Assembly: GCA_007130245.1 (NCBI GenBank)
Contig: SLSW01000177.1
Coordinates: 1 to 37,348, forward strand
Direction: 5' to 3'
DNA: 37,348 nucleotides
From: Micromonosporaceae bacterium
GTDB taxonomy: Bacteria; Actinomycetota; Actinomycetes; Mycobacteriales; Micromonosporaceae
The notes beneath the pieces are model-generated. The model worked only from the letters and a program-made list of their open reading frames with translations, made no database searches and was not told where the DNA came from. Position numbers and translations under genes: made by a program. Positions 1 to 8,187 of this stretch are shown here, piece after piece (position 1 is the first letter of the stretch; every line of letters starts with the position of its first letter).

Positions 1-353
1 GCCAGCCCGCCGGCGGCCAGGCCCGCCCGGACCGCGCGCCGGCGACCGGCGCCGACCAGAGCCAGGTCGGACACGTCGACGACCCGGCCGCGGCCCGGCT
101 CGACGACCGGCGGGTCGTCGGGCAGGCGCTGCCACCGCCGCCACCACGGCAGGGCACCGCGCCGCATGGCCCGCACCGTGAAGTCGTACGGGTCGTCCAG
201 GCGCCGCCAGCGCAGGTATGTCCTCTCCAGGGCGGCCTGCAGCACCTTCTCGGCCGCGTCCTGCCGCCCGGCCAGCGCGTACGCGACACCGAACAGCTCC
301 GGCGTGCGCTCGCGTGCGAAGCCGAGGAACTCCTGCCGGGTCGAGGATGCCAC
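1..353 (-). CDS. SigE-like sigma factor, 5' part only
   Basis: The gene runs off the left edge, so only about 117 N-terminal codons are visible. The protein begins VASSTRQEFLGFARER and continues with a helical stretch ending in ALERTYLRWRRLDDP and a Trp-rich PWWRRW segment. This resembles sigma-70 region 2 of the short SigE-like ECF factors that are abundant in Actinobacteria, which read FxxxRxxxLxxxAYxLxGD, then AEDLVQxAL, then WRR. The sequence is degenerate: the usual acidic AEDLVQ reads AEKVLQ. The start was set at GTG 353 because GGAGG (359-363 on the complementary strand) lies 5 nt upstream; a second in-frame GTG at 359 overlaps that site. No region 4 is visible, so this could be a sigma-like regulator rather than a working sigma factor. 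Confidence 0.55.
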   Translation of the reverse strand, partial: MASSTRQEFLGFARERTPELFGVAYALAGRQDAAEKVLQAALERTYLRWRRLDDPYDFTVRAMRRGALPWWRRWQRLPDDPPVVEPGRGRVVDVSDLALVGAGRRRAVRAGLAAGGL

Positions 354-431
354 TGCCACCTCCGCAGCTTGCCGATCGGTTCCTCTGATAAGCGCCGAGT
401 CCGGCACTGAGGTTGACAGCGTTACACAACC

Positions 432-472
432 GTGACCGACTCTGTCCGGTCCGTATATACTCCTTGTATACT
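432..472 (+). promoter_or_regulatory. vapBC promoter with overlapping palindromic operator
   Basis: A GTGACC (432-437) and a TATACT (456-461), 18 nt apart, look like -35 and -10 boxes. The -10 lies inside the palindrome GTATATAC (453-460). A second palindrome, GTATAC (466-471), follows after 5 nt and repeats TATACT (467-472). VapB antitoxins usually repress their own operon through such inverted repeats, so these are likely operator half-sites covering the core promoter. That role is inferred; only the repeats and their position 30 nt before the vapB start are seen. Confidence 0.5.
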
Positions 473-501
473 AGTCGGGCGGCGCATCGAAGGGGGCAGC
501 G

Positions 502-711
502 GTGAAGACAGTGATTGACCTGGACACCGACCTCGTCGAGGCGGTGGCCGAGGTGCTCGGCACGAAGACCAAGAAGGACACGGTGCACGCCGCGCTCACC
601 GCCACCCTGGAGGCCGAAGAGCAGCGAAGGAAACGCCAGCGCCTGCTGCTGGACAGCCTGGGTTCGCCGGATCTGGGTGATCCGGACGTGATGGCCCAGG
701 CGTGGCGGTGA
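502..711 (+). CDS. vapB: VapB family antitoxin
   Basis: A 69-residue protein starting at GTG and reading MKTVIDLDTDLVEAVAEVLG followed by TKTKKDTVHAAL. This is the typical ribbon-helix-helix N-terminus of VapB antitoxins of the DUF2191 type: one short strand, then two helices ending in a KKDTVxxAL segment. The C-terminal half is charged, with an EEQRRKRQR stretch, and should wrap and inhibit the toxin. The stop codon overlaps the start of the adjacent PIN-domain gene, the usual translational coupling of antitoxin and toxin. It should dimerise, bind the palindromes just upstream and repress the pair. Confidence 0.85.
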   Translation: MKTVIDLDTDLVEAVAEVLGTKTKKDTVHAALTATLEAEEQRRKRQRLLLDSLGSPDLGDPDVMAQAWR

Positions 712-1133
712 ACGACGGGCCGCTGTTCCTGCTCGACAAGTCGGCGCTGGCGCGTGCCGAGAGATTGCCCGAAGCCCGGGAGGCGTTGTTCGCGTTGGAC
801 TCCGAGGGGTCCCTGGCGACCTGCGACATCGTGGACATGGAGGTGGGGTACAGCGCCCGCAACCACGAGGAGTTCGAGCGCATCTGGGCAGCACGTGCGG
901 CGCTCTACCGGACCCTGCCGATCACCCCAGAGGTGACCAGGCGGGCTCGGCACGTGCAGCGGACACTGTCGCGCGAGGCACACCTCCGGGCCGCCGGCGT
1001 CGCCGACCTGCTGGTCGCGGCTTGCGCGGAGATGCACAGCGCGGTGGTCGTGCACTGCGACGCGGACTTCGACATCATCGCCGCCCGCACCGGCCAGCCC
1101 ACCCGGTGGCTCCTGCCGCGAGGCGCAGCCTGA
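702..1133 (+). CDS. vapC: VapC family PIN-domain ribonuclease toxin
   Basis: A 143-residue PIN-domain protein. The first acidic residue is in FLLDKSALAR near the N-terminus. A second conserved acid is in CDIVDMEVGYSARN, and the C-terminal pair is in GVADLLVAACA and HCDADFDIIAA, followed by the family ending QPTRWLLP. These acids bind Mg2+/Mn2+ in VapC RNases, which typically cleave tRNA or rRNA. All expected acids are present, so the toxin should be active. GTG 702 and GTG 708 are both possible starts; 708 gives a 4-nt GTGA overlap with the vapB stop. The convergent serC gene ends 47 nt downstream. Confidence 0.85.
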   Translation: MAVNDGPLFLLDKSALARAERLPEAREALFALDSEGSLATCDIVDMEVGYSARNHEEFERIWAARAALYRTLPITPEVTRRARHVQRTLSREAHLRAAGVADLLVAACAEMHSAVVVHCDADFDIIAARTGQPTRWLLPRGAA

Positions 1134-1180
1134 CAGTGCCGCTGGCCGAGGTGGTGTGCGGACCACCGACGAAGACGCGG

Positions 1181-2720
<1,540 letters not shown>

Positions 2721-2760
2721 GCCACGACCGTACCGCCGCGGCGGGTGCGGAACGGGCCGG

Positions 2761-3867
2761 TCAGGCGGGGCGGCGGACCGACTGCCAGCCCGGCACCTCG
2801 GCCGGCGGGCGGGGGCCCGGGCCGACGTAGCGGGCCGACGGGCGCACGAGCCGACCGAGCTTCTTCTGCTCCAGGATGTGGGCGCTCCACCCGGCGACCC
2901 GCGCGCAGGTGAACATGGAGGTGAACATGTGCGCCGGCACCTGGGCGAAGTCGAGCACCACCGACGACCAGAACTCGACGTTGGTGGCCAGCACCCGGTC
3001 CGGACGCCGGCTGTGCAGCTCCTCCAGCGCGGCCTTCTCCAGCGCCTCCGCCACCTCGAACCGCGGCGCGCCCAGTTCGCGGGCGGTGCGCCGCAGCACC
3101 CGGGCGCGGGGGTCCTCGGCCCGGTAGACCCGGTGCCCGAAGCCCATCAGCCGTTCGCCGCGGTCGAGCACCCTGCGCACATAGCCGGCCGCGTCGCCGG
3201 TGCGCTCCACCTCTTCGATCATGTGCAGCACCCGCGACGGTGCGCCGCCGTGCAGCGGACCCGACAGCGCTCCGATGCCGGAGGAGATACAGGCCGCCGA
3301 GTCGGCGCCGGTGGAGGCCACCACCCGGGCGGTGAAGGTGGAGGCGTTCATGCCGTGCTCGGCCGCGGAGATCCAGTACGCGTCGACGGCCTTCACGTGG
3401 CGCGGGTCCGGGTCGCCACGCCACCGCTTCATGAACCGTTCGGTGATGGTGTCCGCCTTGTCGATCTCCCGCTGCGGCACGGCGGGCAGGCCGGGGCCGC
3501 GGGCCGACTGGGCCACGAAACTGAGCGCGGTCACCGACACCCGCGCCAGGTCGTCGCGGGCCTGCTTGTCGGATATGTCGAGCAGCTGCTGGAAGCCGTA
3601 GTACGGGGTGAGCATCGCCACCGCCGACTGCACGTCCACACGGATATCACCGGAGTGCACCGGCACCGGAAACGGCTCGGCCGGCGGCAGGCCGGGGCCG
3701 AACTCGCCGTCGACGAGCAACGCCCACACGTTGGCGAAGGACACCGCGCCGATGAGGTCCTCGATGTCGACGCCGCGGTACCGCAGCGCGCCGCCTTCCT
3801 TGTCGGGTTCGGCGATCTCGGACTCGAAGGCGACCACGCCTTCTAACCCTGGCTGGAATTCGGACAT
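2761..3867 (-). CDS. Citrate synthase (actinobacterial second type)
   Basis: A 368-residue citrate synthase that condenses acetyl-CoA and oxaloacetate. Catalytic residues are visible: H171 in AAEHGMNAS, H206 in SGPLHGGAP (oxaloacetate binding), H245 in MGFGHRVYR, and D306 in SSVVLDFAQVP. The protein is shorter than the 430-residue GltA type and lacks its N-terminal extension. It resembles the citrate synthase 2 (CitA-like) paralogues of Actinobacteria, which are also found next to pdxH. The ATG 3867 start has a GGGAGCG site upstream. It is divergent from pdxH across a 139-nt gap that should hold both promoters. Whether it acts as citrate or 2-methylcitrate synthase cannot be decided here. Confidence 0.9.
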   Translation of the reverse strand: MSEFQPGLEGVVAFESEIAEPDKEGGALRYRGVDIEDLIGAVSFANVWALLVDGEFGPGLPPAEPFPVPVHSGDIRVDVQSAVAMLTPYYGFQQLLDISDKQARDDLARVSVTALSFVAQSARGPGLPAVPQREIDKADTITERFMKRWRGDPDPRHVKAVDAYWISAAEHGMNASTFTARVVASTGADSAACISSGIGALSGPLHGGAPSRVLHMIEEVERTGDAAGYVRRVLDRGERLMGFGHRVYRAEDPRARVLRRTARELGAPRFEVAEALEKAALEELHSRRPDRVLATNVEFWSSVVLDFAQVPAHMFTSMFTCARVAGWSAHILEQKKLGRLVRPSARYVGPGPRPPAEVPGWQSVRRPA

Positions 3868-4006
3868 CTGGCGCTCCCGGGGGTAGCCCGCGGCGACGCC
3901 GCGGCGGATGGAACAGGGGGTTACTCCATCTTGCCCGCTAAGTTACCGACCGGTCTAATCGCCCCGGCCCGGGCAGCCGCCGGCACCGATGGGTGAGGAT
4001 GGCAGC

Positions 4007-4672
4007 GTGGACGACGATGCGCTGGACCTGCGACGGATGCGCGATGAGTACCGGACCGCGCAGCGGCTGGACGAGACGGACCTGGCCGCCGACTGGCTGA
4101 CCCAGTTCGAGGCCTGGTTCGCCGAGGCGGTGGCGGCCGGGGAGCGGGAGCCGAACGCGATGACGCTCGCGACCGCGGACCCGCGCGGTCGGCCCAGCGC
4201 CCGCACCGTCCTGCTGAAGCACTTCGATGAAGGCGGCTTCGTGTTCTTCACGAACCTGCGTTCCCGCAAGGCCACCGAGGCGCTGGCCAACCCGTACGCC
4301 AGCCTGGTCTTCCGCTGGCTGGCGCGGCACCGGCAGGTGGTGGTGTGCGGCACCGTGGCGCAGGTGCCGCGGCACGAGGTGGAGGAATACTTCGCCCACC
4401 GGCCACGCGGGGGACAGCTCGGCGCGTGGGCCAGCGCGCAGTCGGAAGTGGTGGCGTCGCGGAGGGAGCTGGACGAGGCGTACGCCGCGGTCGCCGCCCG
4501 GTTCGCCGAGGTGGGCGAGGGCGGGGTGCCGGTGCCAACGCACTGGGGTGGCCTGCGGGTGGTGCCCGAGACGGTGGAGTTCTGGCAGGGGCGCGATGAC
4601 CGGATGCACGACCGGCTGCGTTACCGCCAGGTGGCCGACGCCGTGTGGACGGTGGAACGCCTCGCCCCCTGA
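4007..4672 (+). CDS. pdxH: Pyridoxamine 5'-phosphate oxidase
   Basis: A 221-residue FMN enzyme that oxidises pyridoxine or pyridoxamine 5'-phosphate to PLP. Family blocks are in order: LRRMRDEY, the FMN-binding region NAMTLATAD and [45 protein letters not shown], the substrate/FMN loop [12 protein letters not shown], and the C-terminal [14 protein letters not shown] with RLAP at the end. The GTG 4007 start is chosen because GAGGA (3995-3999) lies 7 nt upstream; ATG 3989 is the alternative and adds six residues but lacks a clear binding site. It is divergent from the citrate synthase gene and 86 nt before the nitroreductase. Confidence 0.94.
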   Translation: MDDDALDLRRMRDEYRTAQRLDETDLAADWLTQFEAWFAEAVAAGEREPNAMTLATADPRGRPSARTVLLKHFDEGGFVFFTNLRSRKATEALANPYASLVFRWLARHRQVVVCGTVAQVPRHEVEEYFAHRPRGGQLGAWASAQSEVVASRRELDEAYAAVAARFAEVGEGGVPVPTHWGGLRVVPETVEFWQGRDDRMHDRLRYRQVADAVWTVERLAP

Positions 4673-4758
4673 GCCCAACCTCTGCCGATGTGTCAGCCCC
4701 GGTCGGTAGGGTGTCGTCGTTCGTCCGCGTACCGTCGACACTGGGTTGGAGGACCTGG

Positions 4759-5388
4759 ATGGAGTTCGCGCAGGTCGTGCGACGGCGCCGGATGGTGCGT
4801 ACGTACGATCCGGACCGCCCGGTGCCGCCGGAGGTGGTGCAGCGGCTGCTCGACCACGCGATCCGGGCGCCGAGTGCGGGGTTCTCGCAGGGTTGGGGAT
4901 TCCTGGTGCTGACCGAGCCGGCCGACCGGGAACGGTTCTGGCGCGCCACCGCCGGGGACGAGGCCGCGACTGCGGTCCCGAGCCGGTGGCTGTCCGGCAT
5001 GCGCAAGGCGCCGCTGATCATCGTGCCGCACTCGCACAAGGACGCCTACCTGGACCGCTACGCGGAGCCGGACAAGGGGTGGACGGACCGGGATGAGGCG
5101 CGCTGGCCGGTGCCGTACTGGGACATCGACACCGGCATGGCCTCGTTGCTGATCCTGCTGACCGCGGTCGACGAGGGGCTCGGCGCATGCTTCTTCGGGA
5201 TCCCGCCGGAGGTGACCGATGACTACCGGTCGGCGTTTAGCGTACCGGGGGGGTTCGCTCCAATCGGCGCAATCACCGTCGGTTACCCTGCCAAGGACTG
5301 GCGGTCACCGTCGCTCGCTCGCGGGCGTCGCGACCAGGACCAGGTCGTCCACCACGGCACCTGGGGCGGTGTGGCGCCGCGAGGTTAG
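4759..5388 (+). CDS. Nitroreductase family flavoprotein
   Basis: A 209-residue FMN-dependent nitroreductase-fold protein. The N-terminal RRRMVRTYDPDRPVPPEVVQ and HAIRAPSAGFSQGW segments match the FMN-phosphate and isoalloxazine binding stretches of the family. The central DTGMASLLILLTAVDEGLGA helix and the FFGIPPEV segment follow the family pattern. The C-terminus IGAITVGYPAKDW is typical and carries a short family tail. The substrate is not inferable; relatives reduce nitroaromatics, quinones or flavins. ATG 4759 has GGAGGA (4748-4753) 5 nt upstream. The frame is open further left, but no better start is seen. It may be co-transcribed with pdxH, which supplies another FMN enzyme. Confidence 0.85.
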   Translation: MEFAQVVRRRRMVRTYDPDRPVPPEVVQRLLDHAIRAPSAGFSQGWGFLVLTEPADRERFWRATAGDEAATAVPSRWLSGMRKAPLIIVPHSHKDAYLDRYAEPDKGWTDRDEARWPVPYWDIDTGMASLLILLTAVDEGLGACFFGIPPEVTDDYRSAFSVPGGFAPIGAITVGYPAKDWRSPSLARGRRDQDQVVHHGTWGGVAPRG

Positions 5389-5441
5389 GCTCGGAGCGGA
5401 CCGCCGCTGCCGACGATGGACCGGGGAGGAGGTCGAGCGTC

Positions 5442-5747
5442 GTGATCTTCAAGGCGGTGCTGGGGGAGCGACCATACCCGGACCATGGTCTGGGACTGCG
5501 GGAGTGGGCCGAGATCCCGCCGCGACAGGTGCGGTTGGACCAGCTCATCTCCACCAAGCGCGAGCTCGCACTGGACCGGTTGCTCGCGGATGACTCCACC
5601 TTCTACGGTGACCTGTTCCCGCATGTGGTGGAGTGGCAGGGCTCGCTCTACCTGGAGGACGGCCTGCACCGGGCGCTGCGGGCCGCCCTGCAGCAGCGCA
5701 CCCAGATCCATGCCCGGGTGCTGGTCCTGAACGAGCCCCCCGAGTGA
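5442..5747 (+). CDS. Conserved 101-residue protein, ParB-like motif
   Basis: A small soluble protein starting at GTG 5442, with a GGAGGAGG run (5425-5432) upstream. It reads IFKAVLGERPYPDHG, then PPRQVRLDQLISTKREL, then LADDSTFYGDLFPHVVEWQG, then YLEDGLHRALRAALQQ, then a final strand HARVLVL. From memory, near-identical proteins are widespread in Actinobacteria; some databases label them VapB-like antitoxins, but I see no ribbon-helix-helix and no toxin partner here. The DGLHRALRAALQ segment resembles the DGxHRxxAA motif of ParB/sulfiredoxin-fold domains; that link is inference. It lies 54 nt after the nitroreductase and converges with wrbA. Confidence 0.75.
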   Translation: MIFKAVLGERPYPDHGLGLREWAEIPPRQVRLDQLISTKRELALDRLLADDSTFYGDLFPHVVEWQGSLYLEDGLHRALRAALQQRTQIHARVLVLNEPPE

Positions 5748-5805
5748 CCGCGAAACGCCAATCGCTCGCTGCCGGCAGGTCGACGACGCCACCGTCCGGC
5801 GCGGC

Positions 5806-6435
5806 TCAAGGCTCGTTGGTGCGTAGCGGTGCGGTGGCCGCGGCGGCGCCGGCCAGACGCCTGCCGTGGTACCGCGCGGCTTCCAGGACCGCCTTCCGGT
5901 AGTGCTCGTCCTCCGCGCGCTCTCCCACCAGGCCAACGCCGTAGGGGTTGCCGCCGGCCGTGATGGAAGTTTCGTAGTTGAGGTAACCGGCGGGCAGGAT
6001 GATGGAACCCCAGTGGTGGAACGTGTGGTATAGCGACAGCAACGTGGACTCTTGGCCACCGTGGGGGGAGTCGCTGCTGACGAAACCGGTGGCCGGTTTG
6101 TTGGCCAGTTTTTCCGCCTCCCAGAGCTCAGAGGTGGTGTCGAGGAACTGACGTAGCTGCGCGCAGACGTTGCCGAAGCGGGTCGGCGTGCCGAACGCGT
6201 AGCCGTTGGCCCACCGCAGGTCGTCGTGGGTAGCCAGCTCGATGTCGGTGGTGGACGACAGGTGGGCCCGCCACTGCGGGTTGGAGTCGATGGCGCTGTC
6301 GGGGGCGAGCTCCGCCACGCGGCGCAGCCGCACTTCGGCTCCGGCGTCGGCGGCACCCTGGGCGAACGCCACTGCGAGATGGTGAACGTTGCCGGTGGCG
6401 GAGTAGTAGATGATTGCTATGCGAGAGTTAGTCAT
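5806..6435 (-). CDS. wrbA: WrbA-like NAD(P)H:quinone oxidoreductase
   Basis: A 209-residue flavodoxin-fold protein. RIAIIYYSATGNVHHLA is the FMN-phosphate loop. GYAFGTPTRFGNVCAQLRQF is the WrbA signature around the flavin ring. SSDSPHGGQESTLLSLYHTF and the NPYG segment complete the family. WrbA enzymes reduce quinones by two electrons and so avoid semiquinone radicals. ATG 6435 has an AAAGGGA site upstream. It is divergently arranged with a TetR regulator across an intergenic region holding two palindromes of one family, so it is very probably that regulator's target. The base composition looks less GC-rich than neighbouring genes, which could mean recent acquisition. Confidence 0.88.
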   Translation of the reverse strand: MTNSRIAIIYYSATGNVHHLAVAFAQGAADAGAEVRLRRVAELAPDSAIDSNPQWRAHLSSTTDIELATHDDLRWANGYAFGTPTRFGNVCAQLRQFLDTTSELWEAEKLANKPATGFVSSDSPHGGQESTLLSLYHTFHHWGSIILPAGYLNYETSITAGGNPYGVGLVGERAEDEHYRKAVLEAARYHGRRLAGAAAATAPLRTNEP

Positions 6436-6529
6436 CGGTTGTCCCTTTCTCTCAATTACGTCTGTTTGGTCAGCGCTGACGAGCCGGCCATGCGGTACGT
6501 CCCTGCCTGTCCTGGTCCTCTATCGCATT

Positions 6530-6549
6530 AACCGGAACGGTCTCCGCTT
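6530..6549. promoter_or_regulatory. TetR operator candidate, imperfect copy
   Basis: AACCGGAACGGTCTCCGCTT matches the palindrome at 6567-6586 at 16 of 20 positions. It keeps the left half AACCGGA and the TCTCCG of the right half. Its start lies 37 nt before that of the perfect copy. It sits on the wrbA-proximal side of the intergenic region and is the likely second binding site of the divergent TetR protein. Function is inferred from position and similarity. Confidence 0.55.
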
Positions 6550-6566
6550 GTTTCTCGCCCCAGAGT

Positions 6567-6586
6567 AACCGGAGATGTCTCCGGTT
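6567..6586. promoter_or_regulatory. TetR operator candidate, perfect palindrome
   Basis: A perfect inverted repeat with 9-bp arms AACCGGAGA and TCTCCGGTT around a 2-nt centre TG. It lies between divergent wrbA and the tetR gene, 50 nt before the tetR start. Length and symmetry fit a TetR-dimer site. A further AACCGGAAC half-site is at 6607-6615, between this palindrome and the tetR ATG at 6636. Confidence 0.65.
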
Positions 6587-6606
6587 GGCGAGATCCGGCT
6601 GCTGTG

Positions 6607-6615
6607 AACCGGAAC
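6607..6615. promoter_or_regulatory. TetR operator half-site
   Basis: AACCGGAAC repeats the left arm of the copy at 6530 exactly and differs from the perfect palindrome only in its last two bases. The right arm is not recognisable. Starts of the three copies are 37 and 40 nt apart, a near-regular spacing. Confidence 0.35.
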
Positions 6616-6635
6616 ACTCCCAATACGCTGGGTCA

Positions 6636-7241
6636 ATGACCGGACAGTGGTTGCCGGTGGTCCCGCCTTCGCCGCCACCGGAGCGGGCTGACGCCGCACG
6701 CAACCGGCGGCGGATACTCGATGCCGCGGCACGGCTGGTCGGCCAGCGAGGACCGGAGGGGCTGACCATGGACGAGGTGGCGGCGGCCGCCGGGGTGGGC
6801 GTCGGCACGGTCTACCGGCGGTTCACCGACCGGGCGGGACTCGCGCAGGCCCTGCTCGACGCGCAGGAGCGGCGGTTCCAGGCGGCGTTCCTGCACGGTT
6901 CGCCACCACTGGGCCCCGGCGCGCCGTCCGGTGAGCGCATCCGCGCCTTCCTGCACGCGTACGTCGACCGGCTGGTCGACGAGGCGCCGTTGCTGGCGGT
7001 GGCCGAGTCGCACCCACCGGCCGCCCGGTTCGCCAGCGGTGCGTATGGCCTGCACCGCCGCCACCTGGCGGGGCTGATCGGGCAGGCACGGCCGGACGCC
7101 GACGCGGACTACGTGGCCGAGGCGCTGCTGGCACCGCTGGCGGCCGTGATGTTCCTACACCAGCACCGCGACCGCGGCATGAGGGTGGAGCGGATCAAGG
7201 CGGGCCTCGACGACCTGCTGCGCGGGGTAGTCGTCGCGTGA
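6636..7241 (+). CDS. TetR family regulator of wrbA (inferred)
   Basis: A 201-residue TetR-type repressor. The N-terminal helix-turn-helix is clear: ARNRRRILDAAARLVGQRG, then LTMDEVAAAAGVGVGTVYRR, then FTDRAGLAQALL. The remaining helical domain has the lower conservation expected of a ligand pocket, and its last helices should form the dimer interface. ATG 6636 is the most likely start; the frame is open to 6585 but the extra residues do not resemble the family. The gene is divergent from wrbA with palindromes between, so I infer that it represses wrbA and itself and is released by a quinone-like or electrophilic ligand. The ligand is not visible from sequence. Confidence 0.85.
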   Translation: MTGQWLPVVPPSPPPERADAARNRRRILDAAARLVGQRGPEGLTMDEVAAAAGVGVGTVYRRFTDRAGLAQALLDAQERRFQAAFLHGSPPLGPGAPSGERIRAFLHAYVDRLVDEAPLLAVAESHPPAARFASGAYGLHRRHLAGLIGQARPDADADYVAEALLAPLAAVMFLHQHRDRGMRVERIKAGLDDLLRGVVVA

Positions 7242-7277
7242 GGGCGAGGCCCGCGCCCGCGACGACGTCGGATCGTC

Positions 7278-7893
7278 TCAGTCACCTGTGGAGGTCGAAG
7301 CCGGGCCGGGGTCGCGATTGCGGGCAGCGAAGGTGCGCAGAATCCGCAGGAAGTCGATGTAGCGGAGACCGGGCCAGTACACGTCGCTGAAGAACAACTC
7401 CGAGCGTACGGACTGCCACATCAGGAACCCGCTCAACCGGCGCTCCCCGCTGGTGCGGATGACCACTGCCGACCGCCGCCTCCGTCTCGACCAGTGACCG
7501 CACCGCGTCGACCACCTCCGCGCGGCCGTCGTACCCGATCGCCAGGGTGAGGTGCCGCGCTCGGTCGCTGGTGACCTCGGCCGCCCGCTTGAGCGCCAGC
7601 ACCGTCGGCGCGGGCAGGATGTCCACCCGACCGGCCAGGTGAATTCGCCACGGGCTATCGGTGTGCATGAGCCGTTCCAGGGCCGGGTCCGCCAGACCCA
7701 TCAGATAGTCGACCTCGTCGTCGCGCTGGCGCAGGTTGTCCAGTGATAGCACGAAGATCGTCACCTGGTCGATCCCGATCTCGGCGCACCACCAGAGCAC
7801 CCGCTCGATGTGCTCCACGCCGTGCCGGTGGCCGAGGCTGACGTGCGCGAGGCCGGCACGCCTGGCCCACCGCCGGTTGTCGGCGCTCCCCAT
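7278..7893 (-). pseudogene. Decayed cis-prenyl (undecaprenyl) diphosphate synthase
   Basis: Two frames together spell most of an UppS-type protein. The first (from ATG 7893) gives DNRRWARRAGLAHVSLGHRH, then FVLSLDNLRQR and [20 protein letters not shown]. The second frame (from about 7466) gives [17 protein letters not shown], then [18 protein letters not shown], and ends at 7278. At the junction near 7466-7475 roughly 28 residues found in UppS between the YGGR and RTSGE blocks are missing and the frame shifts. The catalytic MDGNRRW motif is altered to MGSADNRRW. A working synthase is therefore unlikely, and a second intact copy should exist elsewhere. Upstream coding is lost or unrecognisable. 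Confidence 0.75.
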
Positions 7894-8187
7894 CACCGTG
7901 GCGGGTCGCCCACCTGTCAGTATGGGCCCTTTGGGAGCTGCTCCGTTGGCGAGAGCACCGAGGATTGTGGTGTGGCCCGCCGCTCCGTCTGTGCGAGCAG
8001 GTCTCAAAGCGCCCTGCAGGACATACCCAGGGCTCAGCACCGCGACCGCGGCGTAGTCCTCGCGTGGATCGAGGCGGGCATCGATGACCTGCCGCGCCGG
8101 TGTCCCGGTCAGGACTGTTCCTGGTGTGCACACCGACCGGGTGCACAATGGTAATCATGATCGGCATGGCGGTGTGTGGTGACAGCC
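7894..8187. other. Gene-poor stretch upstream of the uppS relic
   Basis: The minus-strand frame of the uppS relic stays open to 8148 and includes RLDPREDYAAVAVLSPGY, but I do not recognise it as UppS or anything else. It may be remains of the original 5' end or of a second decayed gene. No RNA gene or repeat is evident. Confidence 0.3.

Noticed and set aside
413-418. TTGACA as the -35 box of vapBC
   Set aside because: The first TATACT is 37 nt further on, too far for a sigma-70 spacer; GTGACC at 432-437 fits better.
5442-5747. Antitoxin of a toxin-antitoxin pair
   Set aside because: No toxin-like gene is adjacent and no DNA-binding motif of the VapB type is visible, so I kept it as a conserved unknown.
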